The position numbers were made by a program, and so were the translations under genes. From CAYLJJ01 sp964384025 (lineage in GTDB: Bacteria; Myxococcota_A; Bradymonadia; UBA7976; UBA1532): a DNA stretch of 32,026 nt. Positions 14,656 to 22,302 of this stretch are shown one piece after another. Positions within the stretch are counted from its first letter, which is position 1, and each line of letters starts with the position of its first letter. Under the pieces are notes generated by a model that searched no databases, was not told where the DNA came from, and was given only the letters and a program-made list of their open reading frames with translations. The stretch is taken from NCBI GenBank assembly GCA_964384025.1, contig CAYLJJ010000084.1:1-32026 (forward strand). The letters are read 5' to 3'.

Positions 14656-16974
14656 TCAGCCTCCCTCTCCAATACGACGTTGAGCTGCCAAGCTGAGGGC
14701 CTCCGAGAGGATCTGGGGACGAGCACGCCAACGAGGCTCATTGAGCAGGGCTTCAAAGCCTCGTAGAACCTTGAGATCTTCAGGTGAAGCCCAGGTCTGG
14801 GAGGTGCGCAGCTGTCTCTGAGCTTCTCTCCAACGTCCCTGGTTCAGAGCCTGAGCCGCTAAGCCCAGGCCCTCGGCGAAGGAGAAGCCACGGTGGTTTT
14901 GAACCACCGTCCGCTCTAGAGGGCTGGGGCGCTGAGGGAGGGAGGAGAGGGAGACTGAGACCTGGGCGCTGCTGTTCTCCAGGCGTACCATATCCTTATA
15001 GCGCAAACTCACATTGGCCACTGGCCCTGGCTTCTCTGCCCAAAGCTCCACGAGGATCACATGGGCATCGCCACCATAGAAGTAAGGGATCACCGTCTGG
15101 ATTCCATCATCATCTTCTCCACGATCTGCCTTGAGCCCTAAGCTTTTGCTGAGGTTTTGATCTGTGGCTACCTCCCGAGCCTTTACCTCAGCCACCTCCT
15201 CCGCCTTCAAGACCCGGCTCCCCAACACCCGGATAGCCTCTACCTGGGGGGCCAGGCGAATATTGATCCTCAGAAGCCGAGCGATCACCTTGGAGAGGCT
15301 CTCCAGCTCCGCCGTCAGGCTGCGGTCCAGCCCCCCCTCCAGGTCTATGCTTCGGTGGAAGTTCCCATGACCCGCGTTGGCCACGGCCCACCAATCCCCT
15401 CCTGTCTGCCCCAGCTCGATAACAGAGCTGACGATCCCCTTGAGCTGGAGGGCGTGGGCCGCTCGCCGAGCTGCTTCTACACGCCGGGGAGCACCACTGC
15501 GACTTAGGAGAATCAAGCTGCGAGCGCCAGGGACCCGGCTCCCCGCCCCTTGAGCATCCAGGAGCCCTCCCGCCTTGAGGAGAGCTCCCTCTAGGGCCTC
15601 ATGGGAGAGCCTTTGAGGGCAACCCAACTCTGAGGCCCGAATGAGAGCTTGGCGAACGATATGGGGAGCGTTCAGAGGGACCAAGAGGCAGCTACCCAGG
15701 CTGATCTGGAGACGATCCTGAGGTCCCAGGTGGGGCAAGAGAGCCATCCCCGCCTTGAGAACCTCTTCGCTCCTGGGGAGACCATCTAGGAAGAGGAGCA
15801 GATCCAGAGGAGGCCGACGCCAGCCAAAGCGTTGACTGCCTTGCAAGCCCACCTGGAGGATGAGACGTCTGGGGTGGTTGATCCAGCCTCGATCGAGCTG
15901 AGCGCTGAGAGAGAGTCCCATCTTCCTTGGGGGATCAAAGCTTTGGGGGGGGAGCTGTGCCAAGCGGTAGGGGCGCTGACTCAGCTCTGTGTCTAGGCGT
16001 CGTAGGCGTTCCAGGTAAGCGGCGTTGCCCCCTAGATAGCTGTTTTCGAAGTAGAAGACTCGAGGGAGGAAGCTTAGAGGTTGCCCCTCGTCTAGGGGTT
16101 GCAGGCTGGGTTCAGGTTCTTCGGGCTCTTGCTCCTCCTGTGCCAACTCCGCCTCTCCATCCTGAAGTTGGTAACGGTAAACGGAGAGGTCATCTGCTCC
16201 AGAGATAGCATTCGGGATCTCTCTTTGCTCTTCAGCCTTGCTCTCCTTCTTCTTGGAGTTGGGCTTCTTGGGATTTGGCTTTGCCTCCAGGTGAGCCGCG
16301 AAGTCAAACTTAAGGTCCCCATCCAAGAGCCGCTTAGTCGAGCCATCTTTGTCTGCCACAAGGCCCAAGATGCTGTTCTCCTTTACGCGCTCCCTGAGAG
16401 CCTGACGTCGAGCAGCTTTTTCAGCAGCTTGCCGCTTTCGCTCTACCCGCCGCATCACCCTCTCAGAGCTACGCCGCAGCTCTTCAGCCCCCCGCTGCTT
16501 TAACCCAGCTTGATATCTCGCCCTCATCCCAGCTTGACGCCTCGCCTTTCGCTCTGCATCCTGTTTTGAGTCCTTGGCCTTTTTCTTCTTTTTTTCTAAG
16601 TGTTTGAAATGCTCTAGAGCTTGCTGTGGGGCTCGAATCTCCTCTCCACTTACCTCCCTAACTACATCTCTACTTCTGCCGGTATGTTTGGGAGAACTCG
16701 CCTTATATCCTACGGGTCGCTCGTGCTTGGTGGGGGGCAGGATAGATGGAGGTGGGGGGGCTTTGGGGGCAAGAACAACCGGGGCTGGGCCTGAGAGAGC
16801 GGCTCCAGCTGGAACCAACCCAAGGTTCAAATAAGCAGGCTGTGAGGGCTTAGGCGTGGAGCTGTTGAGGGCCTCTGTTCCTTTGACCTGTGTCTGAATC
16901 GGCGAAGCACTTCCGGCCTGGGGCTCCTGCTGCGCCATACAACCCAGGAGCAGGAGCAGAGGAATCCATCGCAT
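14656..16974 (-). CDS. Lipoprotein with charged coiled-coil region and degenerate von Willebrand A-like domain
   Basis: 772 residues from this start. Lipoprotein signal MRWIPLLLLLGC (Cys 12) predicts lipidation and envelope anchoring. In numbering from the upstream ATG (16989): Pro-rich linker about 30-95; very basic, charged helical region about 125-205; acidic segment 245-300; VWA-like domain about 370-580; a beta-rich C-terminal part with DRGEDDDGIQTVIPYFYGGD (about 622-641) and VSLRYKDM (660-667), a layout seen in YfbK-like secreted VWA proteins. The metal-site motif DxSxS is replaced by LDGLPRSEE (401-409), so metal binding is doubtful. The ATG at 16989 has no Shine-Dalgarno and puts Glu in the signal n-region; the ATG at 16974 has GGAG 9 nt upstream, hence this choice. 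Binding partner unknown. Confidence 0.78.
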   Translation of the reverse strand: MRWIPLLLLLGCMAQQEPQAGSASPIQTQVKGTEALNSSTPKPSQPAYLNLGLVPAGAALSGPAPVVLAPKAPPPPSILPPTKHERPVGYKASSPKHTGRSRDVVREVSGEEIRAPQQALEHFKHLEKKKKKAKDSKQDAERKARRQAGMRARYQAGLKQRGAEELRRSSERVMRRVERKRQAAEKAARRQALRERVKENSILGLVADKDGSTKRLLDGDLKFDFAAHLEAKPNPKKPNSKKKESKAEEQREIPNAISGADDLSVYRYQLQDGEAELAQEEQEPEEPEPSLQPLDEGQPLSFLPRVFYFENSYLGGNAAYLERLRRLDTELSQRPYRLAQLPPQSFDPPRKMGLSLSAQLDRGWINHPRRLILQVGLQGSQRFGWRRPPLDLLLFLDGLPRSEEVLKAGMALLPHLGPQDRLQISLGSCLLVPLNAPHIVRQALIRASELGCPQRLSHEALEGALLKAGGLLDAQGAGSRVPGARSLILLSRSGAPRRVEAARRAAHALQLKGIVSSVIELGQTGGDWWAVANAGHGNFHRSIDLEGGLDRSLTAELESLSKVIARLLRINIRLAPQVEAIRVLGSRVLKAEEVAEVKAREVATDQNLSKSLGLKADRGEDDDGIQTVIPYFYGGDAHVILVELWAEKPGPVANVSLRYKDMVRLENSSAQVSVSLSSLPQRPSPLERTVVQNHRGFSFAEGLGLAAQALNQGRWREAQRQLRTSQTWASPEDLKVLRGFEALLNEPRWRARPQILSEALSLAAQRRIGEGG

Positions 16975-17279
16975 GAGAAACATCTCCATATTAGGGGACC
17001 CTGAGCCTACCCTCTCCTTCTCAATCTCTCTGCAAAATCTTCAAGATGTTGTCTGTGAGTGTTTGTATTCGTGCCAATCGCAGCAAGGGCAACTGCAAGC
17101 CCTGAAGAGAACGGCGAACCTAACCTGAGGAGTTGGCTGCGGCGCTCTGGAGAGTTGCCCTCCAAAACGCAGATGTAGTTGGTGGTATCGCTTGGATCTT
17201 CTATCCTCCTAACGATCACGGGATCAAAGGCGGCGCTGGTGGTAGCCTCTGTTGTTGGATAGTTTTTAGGAGAAAGTTA
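16975..17279. promoter_or_regulatory. Divergent intergenic region between the VWA-like lipoprotein and the ferritin-like gene
   Basis: About 305 nt that must hold the start signals for two divergent genes. A 70-codon minus-strand open frame (17007-17219, GTG start, no Shine-Dalgarno) is present but unsupported. A plus-strand extension of the ferritin-like frame back to 17133 is also unlikely, because family similarity begins only after 17280. No convincing promoter hexamers were found. Confidence 0.3.
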
Positions 17280-17795
17280 ATGGATTGGAGCCCGTTTTTG
17301 ATCTGCCCTGAAGGGAGTTCAACACCGCGTATGCGCAAGCTGGCTACTCCTCAGGGTCTTGGTGATCGCTTGCGTACGGCGGCTTTCGCTGAGTATCAAG
17401 CGATCCAAGCTTTCTCTTGGGCTGCTGAGCATTTCAAAGATGTTCCTGAGGCGCTGCGTGCTGACTGGGCTGCTCAAGTCCCCGAAGAGGTTGAGCACTA
17501 TGAGGCGATCGTTCAACGGATGGAAAGCTTGGGTTTCAGCTTGGATGAGCGTCCTGTCTCAGATGCGCTCTATCGCTCCTTGATGGCTTGCAAGAGTGGC
17601 CGAACCTTCTGTCTTTATATCGCCAGCGCTGAGGAGCGGGGGCGACAGGCGGGGTTGCTTCTTATCGCCGCCCTTAAGGAGCGCGATCCAGAGACTGCGG
17701 CGATTTTTCAAAATATCGTTGAGGATGAAGAGGCTCATGTAGCTCTCGCTGAGACCTACTTTGGTTGGAAGCCTGGAGAGGCTATACAGCTCTGA
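17280..17795 (+). CDS. DUF455-type ferritin-like (putative diiron) protein
   Basis: 171 residues, all-helical, with ferritin-like ligand spacing: E38 (AFAEYQAIQ), E70-x2-H73 (EEVEHY), E118/E119 (ASAEERG), E150-x2-H153 (EDEEAHV). This pattern and the phrases AFSWAAEHF...ADWAAQVPEEVEHY and AAIFQNIVEDEEAHV match the DUF455 ferritin-like family, which is related to diiron oxidases and MiaE-like hydroxylases. A diiron centre is therefore likely; the substrate is unknown. Start: AGGAGA with a 6-nt spacer precedes ATG 17280; the longer frame from 17133 lacks family similarity. It converges on a lipoprotein gene, with a 9-bp hairpin between them. Confidence 0.85.
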   Translation: MDWSPFLICPEGSSTPRMRKLATPQGLGDRLRTAAFAEYQAIQAFSWAAEHFKDVPEALRADWAAQVPEEVEHYEAIVQRMESLGFSLDERPVSDALYRSLMACKSGRTFCLYIASAEERGRQAGLLLIAALKERDPETAAIFQNIVEDEEAHVALAETYFGWKPGEAIQL

Positions 17796-17852
17796 TTTAA
17801 CTCATCAACAAGATGAAGCCTCGTATGGATTGTATGGTACACAGCTTTGGCG

Positions 17853-17877
17853 TTGAGCTGCTCTGGGTGCAGCTCAA
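17853..17877. terminator. Hairpin between convergent genes
   Basis: Perfect 9-bp inverted repeat TTGAGCTGC / GCAGCTCAA with a 7-nt loop, located after the ferritin-like gene (stop 17795) and touching the last codons of the convergent lipoprotein gene (stop at 17874-17876). No U-tract on either strand, so a shared terminator is plausible but not certain. Confidence 0.45.
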
Positions 17878-18983
17878 ACCTCTGAGCTTTCTTCGTCGGG
17901 ATCGGCGATGGGCTCGTCCATATCAGGAACCATTGTGTCACTGGCGGGCAGGCTGATCTCAGCTTCCCCTGGTGGATTTTCTACGGAGATGGGCAGTTCA
18001 GGACACTCGGCAGACTCAAAGGCAGGCTGGACTTCATCGCTGCTCATCGTCTCAGCCACCACGTTGCCGTTATGCCTCCAACATTGACTCACTCGCACAC
18101 ACTCCCCCTCGCCGACGGTGCCATCACAGACGACCAGGGCGGCGCGAGCGCCGAGGCCCCGCTTCCAACCCAGAGAAATACGACCTCGCTCTACCAGCTC
18201 ATCTCGACCCATGATGAACTCACCGTTCTCATCGGTGCTCATAAAGTCAGCTCGAGCCGCGAAGCTCACCTTCCCACCGAAGCCCACGAGTTGCTTGTAG
18301 TTGTAGCGAGCGGAGATGGGCTCCTCACCATCCCGGCTAAACTCCTTGAGGCCTACGCGCAGTTGGCGGACACGACCCACAGCGCGGTAGCCGATGCCGA
18401 TCTTACCGGTGGGGCCTTCACCCGTTAGGCTGTTGAGATTGTCTAAGTTGTAACCGATCTTGCCAGCACCCCGGCGCTTATCATCAAAGCGAGCGATGAT
18501 TCGACCCTCACCGGCGAAGACCGGCAGATACTCCTCAGCCCCCTCGAGGCGACCATCCAGGAAGAATCCGTAGAGGCGGTTGCGTCGATCTCTTTGGCAG
18601 GAGCGCAGCCTCCACTCTACCCCGTCGTGGGTCTTCAACCAGCGCTTGCAGCTCACCGCCCCCTCTTCATAGGTCTCAGGCTCCACATTGGAGGCTGCCT
18701 GTCGCATTCGCTCCAAGCTCTCTCGGACGGTGTTGTTGACCTTCTGAAAAATCCTCTGGGTCAACTCTCGCGCCTGAGCGGGGCTCCCCTCCAGGGCGTA
18801 ACCTTCAGAGGTCAGCGCTTGGCCCTCCTGATCTGTGAGGAGAAGATCCAGTTGATCTTCGGCAGGGATCGCCTCTAGATACTCATCGCTGGTCTCCAAG
18901 GTGGGATCCTCAGTGTCTCCCTCTTCGCCACAGGCGCTCAGGATCAGGGCGATGAAGATAAAGCTGAGATGATGCCAAGACAT
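17874..18983 (-). CDS. Secreted lipoprotein of unknown function
   Basis: 369 residues. Signal with lipobox LSACG (Cys 18), then an acidic linker and a soluble domain with a few Cys residues (for example SCKRW, RSCQRD, VVCDG, GECVRVSQCW), suggesting disulfides and envelope location. About residues 140-290 alternate short strands (KIGYNLDNL, KIGIGYRAVG, RVGLKEFSRD, KVSFAARADF, RISLGWKRG), as in a beta-sheet domain. The C-terminus is a disordered acidic/Pro tail. AAGGAG with about 7 nt spacing precedes the ATG. No family recognised. Confidence 0.8.
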   Translation of the reverse strand: MSWHHLSFIFIALILSACGEEGDTEDPTLETSDEYLEAIPAEDQLDLLLTDQEGQALTSEGYALEGSPAQARELTQRIFQKVNNTVRESLERMRQAASNVEPETYEEGAVSCKRWLKTHDGVEWRLRSCQRDRRNRLYGFFLDGRLEGAEEYLPVFAGEGRIIARFDDKRRGAGKIGYNLDNLNSLTGEGPTGKIGIGYRAVGRVRQLRVGLKEFSRDGEEPISARYNYKQLVGFGGKVSFAARADFMSTDENGEFIMGRDELVERGRISLGWKRGLGARAALVVCDGTVGEGECVRVSQCWRHNGNVVAETMSSDEVQPAFESAECPELPISVENPPGEAEISLPASDTMVPDMDEPIADPDEESSEV

Positions 18984-19822
18984 GTTCTCTCTCCTTGGGA
19001 ACCTAGGGTTGTTTTGATATCTGCTTCACCAAACCCAAACCCCAGGGCCTCAAAAAGGTTGTGGTCTCAGAGCATTTTTCTGGATCTTTTTTGGATTAGG
19101 ACTTACCCACTCATTCCGTTTCCGATAGCTTTCAGCGATATTTGCCACTCGAACTCGCCCACTTAACCAACTGTCAATAATACCAGATATTTAAAACACT
19201 CGAAGCTTTCTGCTCGGGCTCATCACAGCAATGATTAGGCAATGGGACAATAGTTGCATATTCGCGATAAACTGCTGATATTGATTCAAATAATCGAAAA
19301 CGAAACGAGTATGTCTTATCGTACAACGAATGAAGAGTCCGAGTATAAGTTGGCGAGATGAGGGTGCCCAAGCCATCCTCGTCCAGAGTGGCAGAGACGA
19401 TGATACTCGGAATGTGCTCAGGCCAGCTTTCCGCAAAGAGTTCAAAGTGGCTCAGGACACCGAAGGTCTCAAACCCAGAAGGGCCGCAGCTTAGCTCACT
19501 CCCCCGTGGCGGAGAAGCACGCATCAGCTGAGAGGGCGTCCAAGCTGTGTTATGCTGCATTGAGGTGGGTTCCATGGGGGCTTGTCTTCGAGAAAATGAG
19601 GACTGAAGAGGAGGCGAAGCTTCGATGCCTGAGCATTTTGATGAGGAAGCGATCCCGCTCGATGCAGGGAGGGGAAAGATCTCTTGGGGCACTAACGATG
19701 GAGAGGTATCGGAACGTTTCGTGTGCACACATGCTTTCTTGGAGTCGTCTGTGGAAATTCCTGCCTTCCTATGAAGAAGAAAAAACCTTATATCCACGAA
19801 AACAAGAAACAAAGGGGTCTTT
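18984..19822. other. Gap without a supported gene; start of an AT-rich tract
   Basis: An 839-nt interval. The first about 40 nt hold the ribosome site of the minus-strand lipoprotein. From about 19030 composition falls and two overlapping open frames occur: 19174-19833 on the minus strand (219 codons, TTG start, no Shine-Dalgarno, Ser/Pro-rich N-terminal half, and an N-terminal end that would overlap the hemerythrin start) and 19506-19826 on the plus strand (106 codons). The minus-strand C-terminal half has protein-like composition (HIPSIIVSATLDEDGLG), so a decayed or unknown gene at about 19174-19575 is possible, but I cannot support it as a gene. Confidence 0.4.
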
Positions 19823-20257
19823 ATGATGAACAATAATCTATATATTGTTTGGATGGATGAAGATAATACTGGAATAAATATTGTCGATGAACAACATAGA
19901 GGGATTATTTCTACAATTAATTCTCTTCACTATTTTATCCAAAATGGGCATGGAAACGAGGTTATTAGGCCCACAATATTGTCATTAGATCAATATATCA
20001 AGATCCATTTTGATACTGAAGAAGAATTGATGAACAAGGCAGATTATCCAGAAATTCAAGAACATATATCATTGCATAGAGCGTGGACATCAAAAGCACA
20101 GGCTGTGTTTAAAGAGTCTTACGAATATAAAGATCCCTGCCTTCTTTTAAGATTCTTAAAAAATTGGTGGTTAAATCACATAAAAGAAGAAGACAGCAAA
20201 TACATACATCACATGAAATCATTGATAGATACAGATTTCGGCGAATCTGATAATTGA
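19823..20257 (+). CDS. Bacteriohemerythrin
   Basis: 144 residues; a four-helix O2-binding protein with a non-haem diiron site. The expected ligands are all present: H25 (VDEQHRGI), H62 and E66 (HFDTEE), H81 and H85 (HISLH), H119 and D124 (NHIKEED). No extra domain, so it is a stand-alone cytoplasmic oxygen carrier, sensor or scavenger. GGGG with a 5-nt spacer precedes the ATG. The gene is strikingly AT-rich (about 27% GC in one line counted) compared with most of the window, which suggests horizontal origin. Confidence 0.95.
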   Translation: MMNNNLYIVWMDEDNTGINIVDEQHRGIISTINSLHYFIQNGHGNEVIRPTILSLDQYIKIHFDTEEELMNKADYPEIQEHISLHRAWTSKAQAVFKESYEYKDPCLLLRFLKNWWLNHIKEEDSKYIHHMKSLIDTDFGESDN

Positions 20258-20281
20258 TTCATTGTGGAATATCATAGTCGC

Positions 20282-20845
20282 TTATGGACTCGGTAACGAA
20301 CCAATTTTCATGGTATGAGAAACCATCGATAACTTGGAAAGGCAATGCTCTTTGAAGATATCGACTCTTACTCCTATCCCCTCCGTATCCTCATCCAAAA
20401 GTTTCAGTTTCATCACCAAGAGCTCACATTCGAGACTCATACTCAGTTCTCGAAGTTGGAGCCCAAAACTACTCAAGGTCTCTGTCGCTTCTTCTGTACT
20501 CTGATTATCCAGTTCTTTTGCGCTCTTCAGAAAATTTTTAAAGGCAGGGCGGGCGAGCAGGCGAGACTCATAGGGTTCTTGCACGGGCTCTCTTTGGTGG
20601 ATCTTGGATGTAATTACCTTTTGTCCTACCAAAGAAGAGCCCTCTTCATCTTCTCCTGTCACCTCAATCCGCTGACTCCGCCATTGCGGAGATGCACCCG
20701 TATTGCATACGCTCATAGAGACTTTGGTTTCACAACCCCAAAATGCATATTGCAGTCTTAATCTTGATGGGTTTTTCTGCAATCTGAGAAGAAAATTAAC
20801 TGATTTACTCGGTAACATTTTGATGCTATTTGGCTGTTTCCACAT
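20282..20845 (-). CDS. Possible protein of unknown function (AT-rich tract)
   Basis: About 187 codons if it starts at the ATG at 20845, which has AGGA 5 nt upstream. The frame extends a little further to 20872 without a better start, and an ATG at 20818 is also possible. Composition is protein-like: polar, Glu/Ser/Leu-rich, with a helical segment STEEATETLSSFGLQLREL and a closing part rich in beta-strand residues. No family recognised. It is convergent with the hemerythrin gene (24 nt between stops). An opposite-strand frame (20345-20761) is less protein-like. The call rests only on open-frame length and composition. Confidence 0.42.
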   Translation of the reverse strand: MWKQPNSIKMLPSKSVNFLLRLQKNPSRLRLQYAFWGCETKVSMSVCNTGASPQWRSQRIEVTGEDEEGSSLVGQKVITSKIHQREPVQEPYESRLLARPAFKNFLKSAKELDNQSTEEATETLSSFGLQLRELSMSLECELLVMKLKLLDEDTEGIGVRVDIFKEHCLSKLSMVSHTMKIGSLPSP

Positions 20846-20858
20846 TTTTCCTAGATGA

Positions 20859-21083
20859 GCGCTGCCTTGCATTGTGGGGCTGGGCTTCGTGCGGGCTCAG
20901 GAGATCGCTGTCAACTCCCCCTTAATGGTACAAGGCGCTCAGGTGGTGATAAACGAAGCGGAGAGGCGCGTGATCGAGAAGGGCTCGGAATATATGGCCA
21001 TCTGGAACACCAACCGCTTCGTGACTCAAGACCTTGACGCAGCGATGATGAATCAACAGAAACTCAACTATCAGGGTCGTTAA
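20859..21083 (+). pseudogene. C-terminal remnant of an enoyl-CoA hydratase/isomerase (crotonase family)
   Basis: The reading frame after an in-frame stop at 20856-20858 encodes about 70 residues matching the C-terminal end of crotonase-family enzymes: RAQEIAVNSPLMVQGAQ (helix before the final domain; compare the family phrase AxxIAxxSPLAVxxxK), then EYMAIWNTNRFVTQDLDAAM, equivalent to the LNYVALWNxxxLxSxDLxEA pattern. The catalytic N-terminal fold is absent, and no ATG with a ribosome site precedes it. GC content rises abruptly here compared with the AT-rich DNA to the left, so the gene was most likely truncated by the incoming tract. A GTG at 20874 could still allow translation of a 69-residue stub. 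Confidence 0.65.
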
Positions 21084-21097
21084 CAGAAGGCTCTCCC

Positions 21098-22198
21098 ATG
21101 AAACATCTACTCTGGATCTCTCTCTTCCTGTTTGCCTGTAACGACGATGATGATGACGGAGGGGGGATCCCTCCTGGAGAGAGTGGCTTTGGCCCTGGCC
21201 CCTCCGCAGGGACAGTAGACTACCGAGGCCACTACCTCATCAATGATCACCAGATCGTTAATGAGAACTGTTCAACACAGATCCCCAACTCAAACAGCCT
21301 CGCGGGCAAGATGCTTGACCTAAAGTTGAAACAGGATGGGAGCAAGGTTCAGGGCCTCCTCTCTTCTGCGGAGCCAGGAGATGAGGAGCAGACGCCCGTC
21401 TCTCTACTTGGAGAGGTTGAAGCTGAGGGGATTAGGCTCAACGGCAGCAACTCAGATTCCCAGGAGATCAGCACAGAGGAGAAGAGCGTGCAGATCAGCT
21501 CTGAGGCTCAATTTCAGATGATGGCTTGGCTCAATGAAGGGATCCAGGGGCGGATCTTTATCCAGCTCAACAGCAATGTTCAGGGGGATGGGGTCTCAGA
21601 GAGCCTCAACTGTAAAGTAGAGACTCGTTTTCAGGGAACACGGACAGAGGGCAGCGCTCCCGTATCAGAGAGCGGCCAGGGACGCTGGACTCTTGATTCT
21701 GGGTTCCAAGACGCGGGTCTAAGAGACCTTCCCACCCTACACCCTCTACCTGTTCCAGACGCTCAGGTGATCGAACCAGAGATATCGCCCAACCCATCGG
21801 GCCATTATCTGTTGGCGGCTCAATCCAACACCTTCCCTATAACACTCCTCTTTCTGCTTGAGATCGATGCCAACGAGCACAACCTGAGAGCCACCTTGAC
21901 CCCACTGAATCCATCAGATCGCAGCGTTGTAGACTCCCCTATCTATCTCCAATCTGTTCCAATTAGAGCGGATGGTCACTTCGAGATCGAGATCGAAGAG
22001 ATGACACTGCCTCCTGAACTCAGCTTGCTTGGGGATCAGGAGATGAAGATCTCTCTAGAACTGCATGGAGAGTTGCTGCATGAAGAGCCTGGAATCTGTG
22101 GCACCTTTGATGCTCATGTTATAGAGCTAGATCTCTTCCTAAATGGAACCTTTGGGACCAATGATCCCGAAGGTGAACCGATTACAAGCTGCCCTTGA
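21098..22198 (+). CDS. Secreted lipoprotein with two similar halves
   Basis: 366 residues. Signal with lipobox LFACN (Cys 14), followed by an Asp run and Gly/Pro linker. Two beta-rich halves begin with the same tetrapeptide GHYL (44-47 and 235-238) and end near a Cys-containing strand (NCKVETRFQGT, about 171-181; CGTFDAHVIELDL, about 334-346), separated by a Pro-rich linker (about 210-232). This suggests an internal duplication of a small beta-barrel-like domain. No family recognised. AAGG lies about 9 nt before the ATG; the gene starts 14 nt after the crotonase remnant. Confidence 0.8.
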   Translation: MKHLLWISLFLFACNDDDDDGGGIPPGESGFGPGPSAGTVDYRGHYLINDHQIVNENCSTQIPNSNSLAGKMLDLKLKQDGSKVQGLLSSAEPGDEEQTPVSLLGEVEAEGIRLNGSNSDSQEISTEEKSVQISSEAQFQMMAWLNEGIQGRIFIQLNSNVQGDGVSESLNCKVETRFQGTRTEGSAPVSESGQGRWTLDSGFQDAGLRDLPTLHPLPVPDAQVIEPEISPNPSGHYLLAAQSNTFPITLLFLLEIDANEHNLRATLTPLNPSDRSVVDSPIYLQSVPIRADGHFEIEIEEMTLPPELSLLGDQEMKISLELHGELLHEEPGICGTFDAHVIELDLFLNGTFGTNDPEGEPITSCP

Positions 22199-22302
22199 AA
22201 TCTGTTATTTTTAGAATGCTGGCCAATAAGCGGTTAAAGGTTACATCTCTGCCTTGTCACCATTCTCAAAAAATGTTGTGAGCATTATTAAAGGAAAAAC
22301 AG

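Noticed and set aside
14487..14756. 89-codon minus-strand frame
   Set aside because: It overlaps the end of the VWA-like gene in another frame, runs into the AT-rich intergenic region and has no ribosome site or recognisable sequence.
17007..17219. 70-codon minus-strand frame in the divergent intergenic region
   Set aside because: GTG start without Shine-Dalgarno and no recognisable sequence; it occupies the space needed for divergent promoters.
17133..17279. N-terminal extension of the ferritin-like protein
   Set aside because: A strong AGGAGA site serves the ATG at 17280, and the extension has no family-like sequence.
19506..19826. 106-codon plus-strand frame before the hemerythrin gene
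   Set aside because: Composition is unlike a protein domain (scattered Arg/Trp/Cys) and it ends over the hemerythrin ribosome site.
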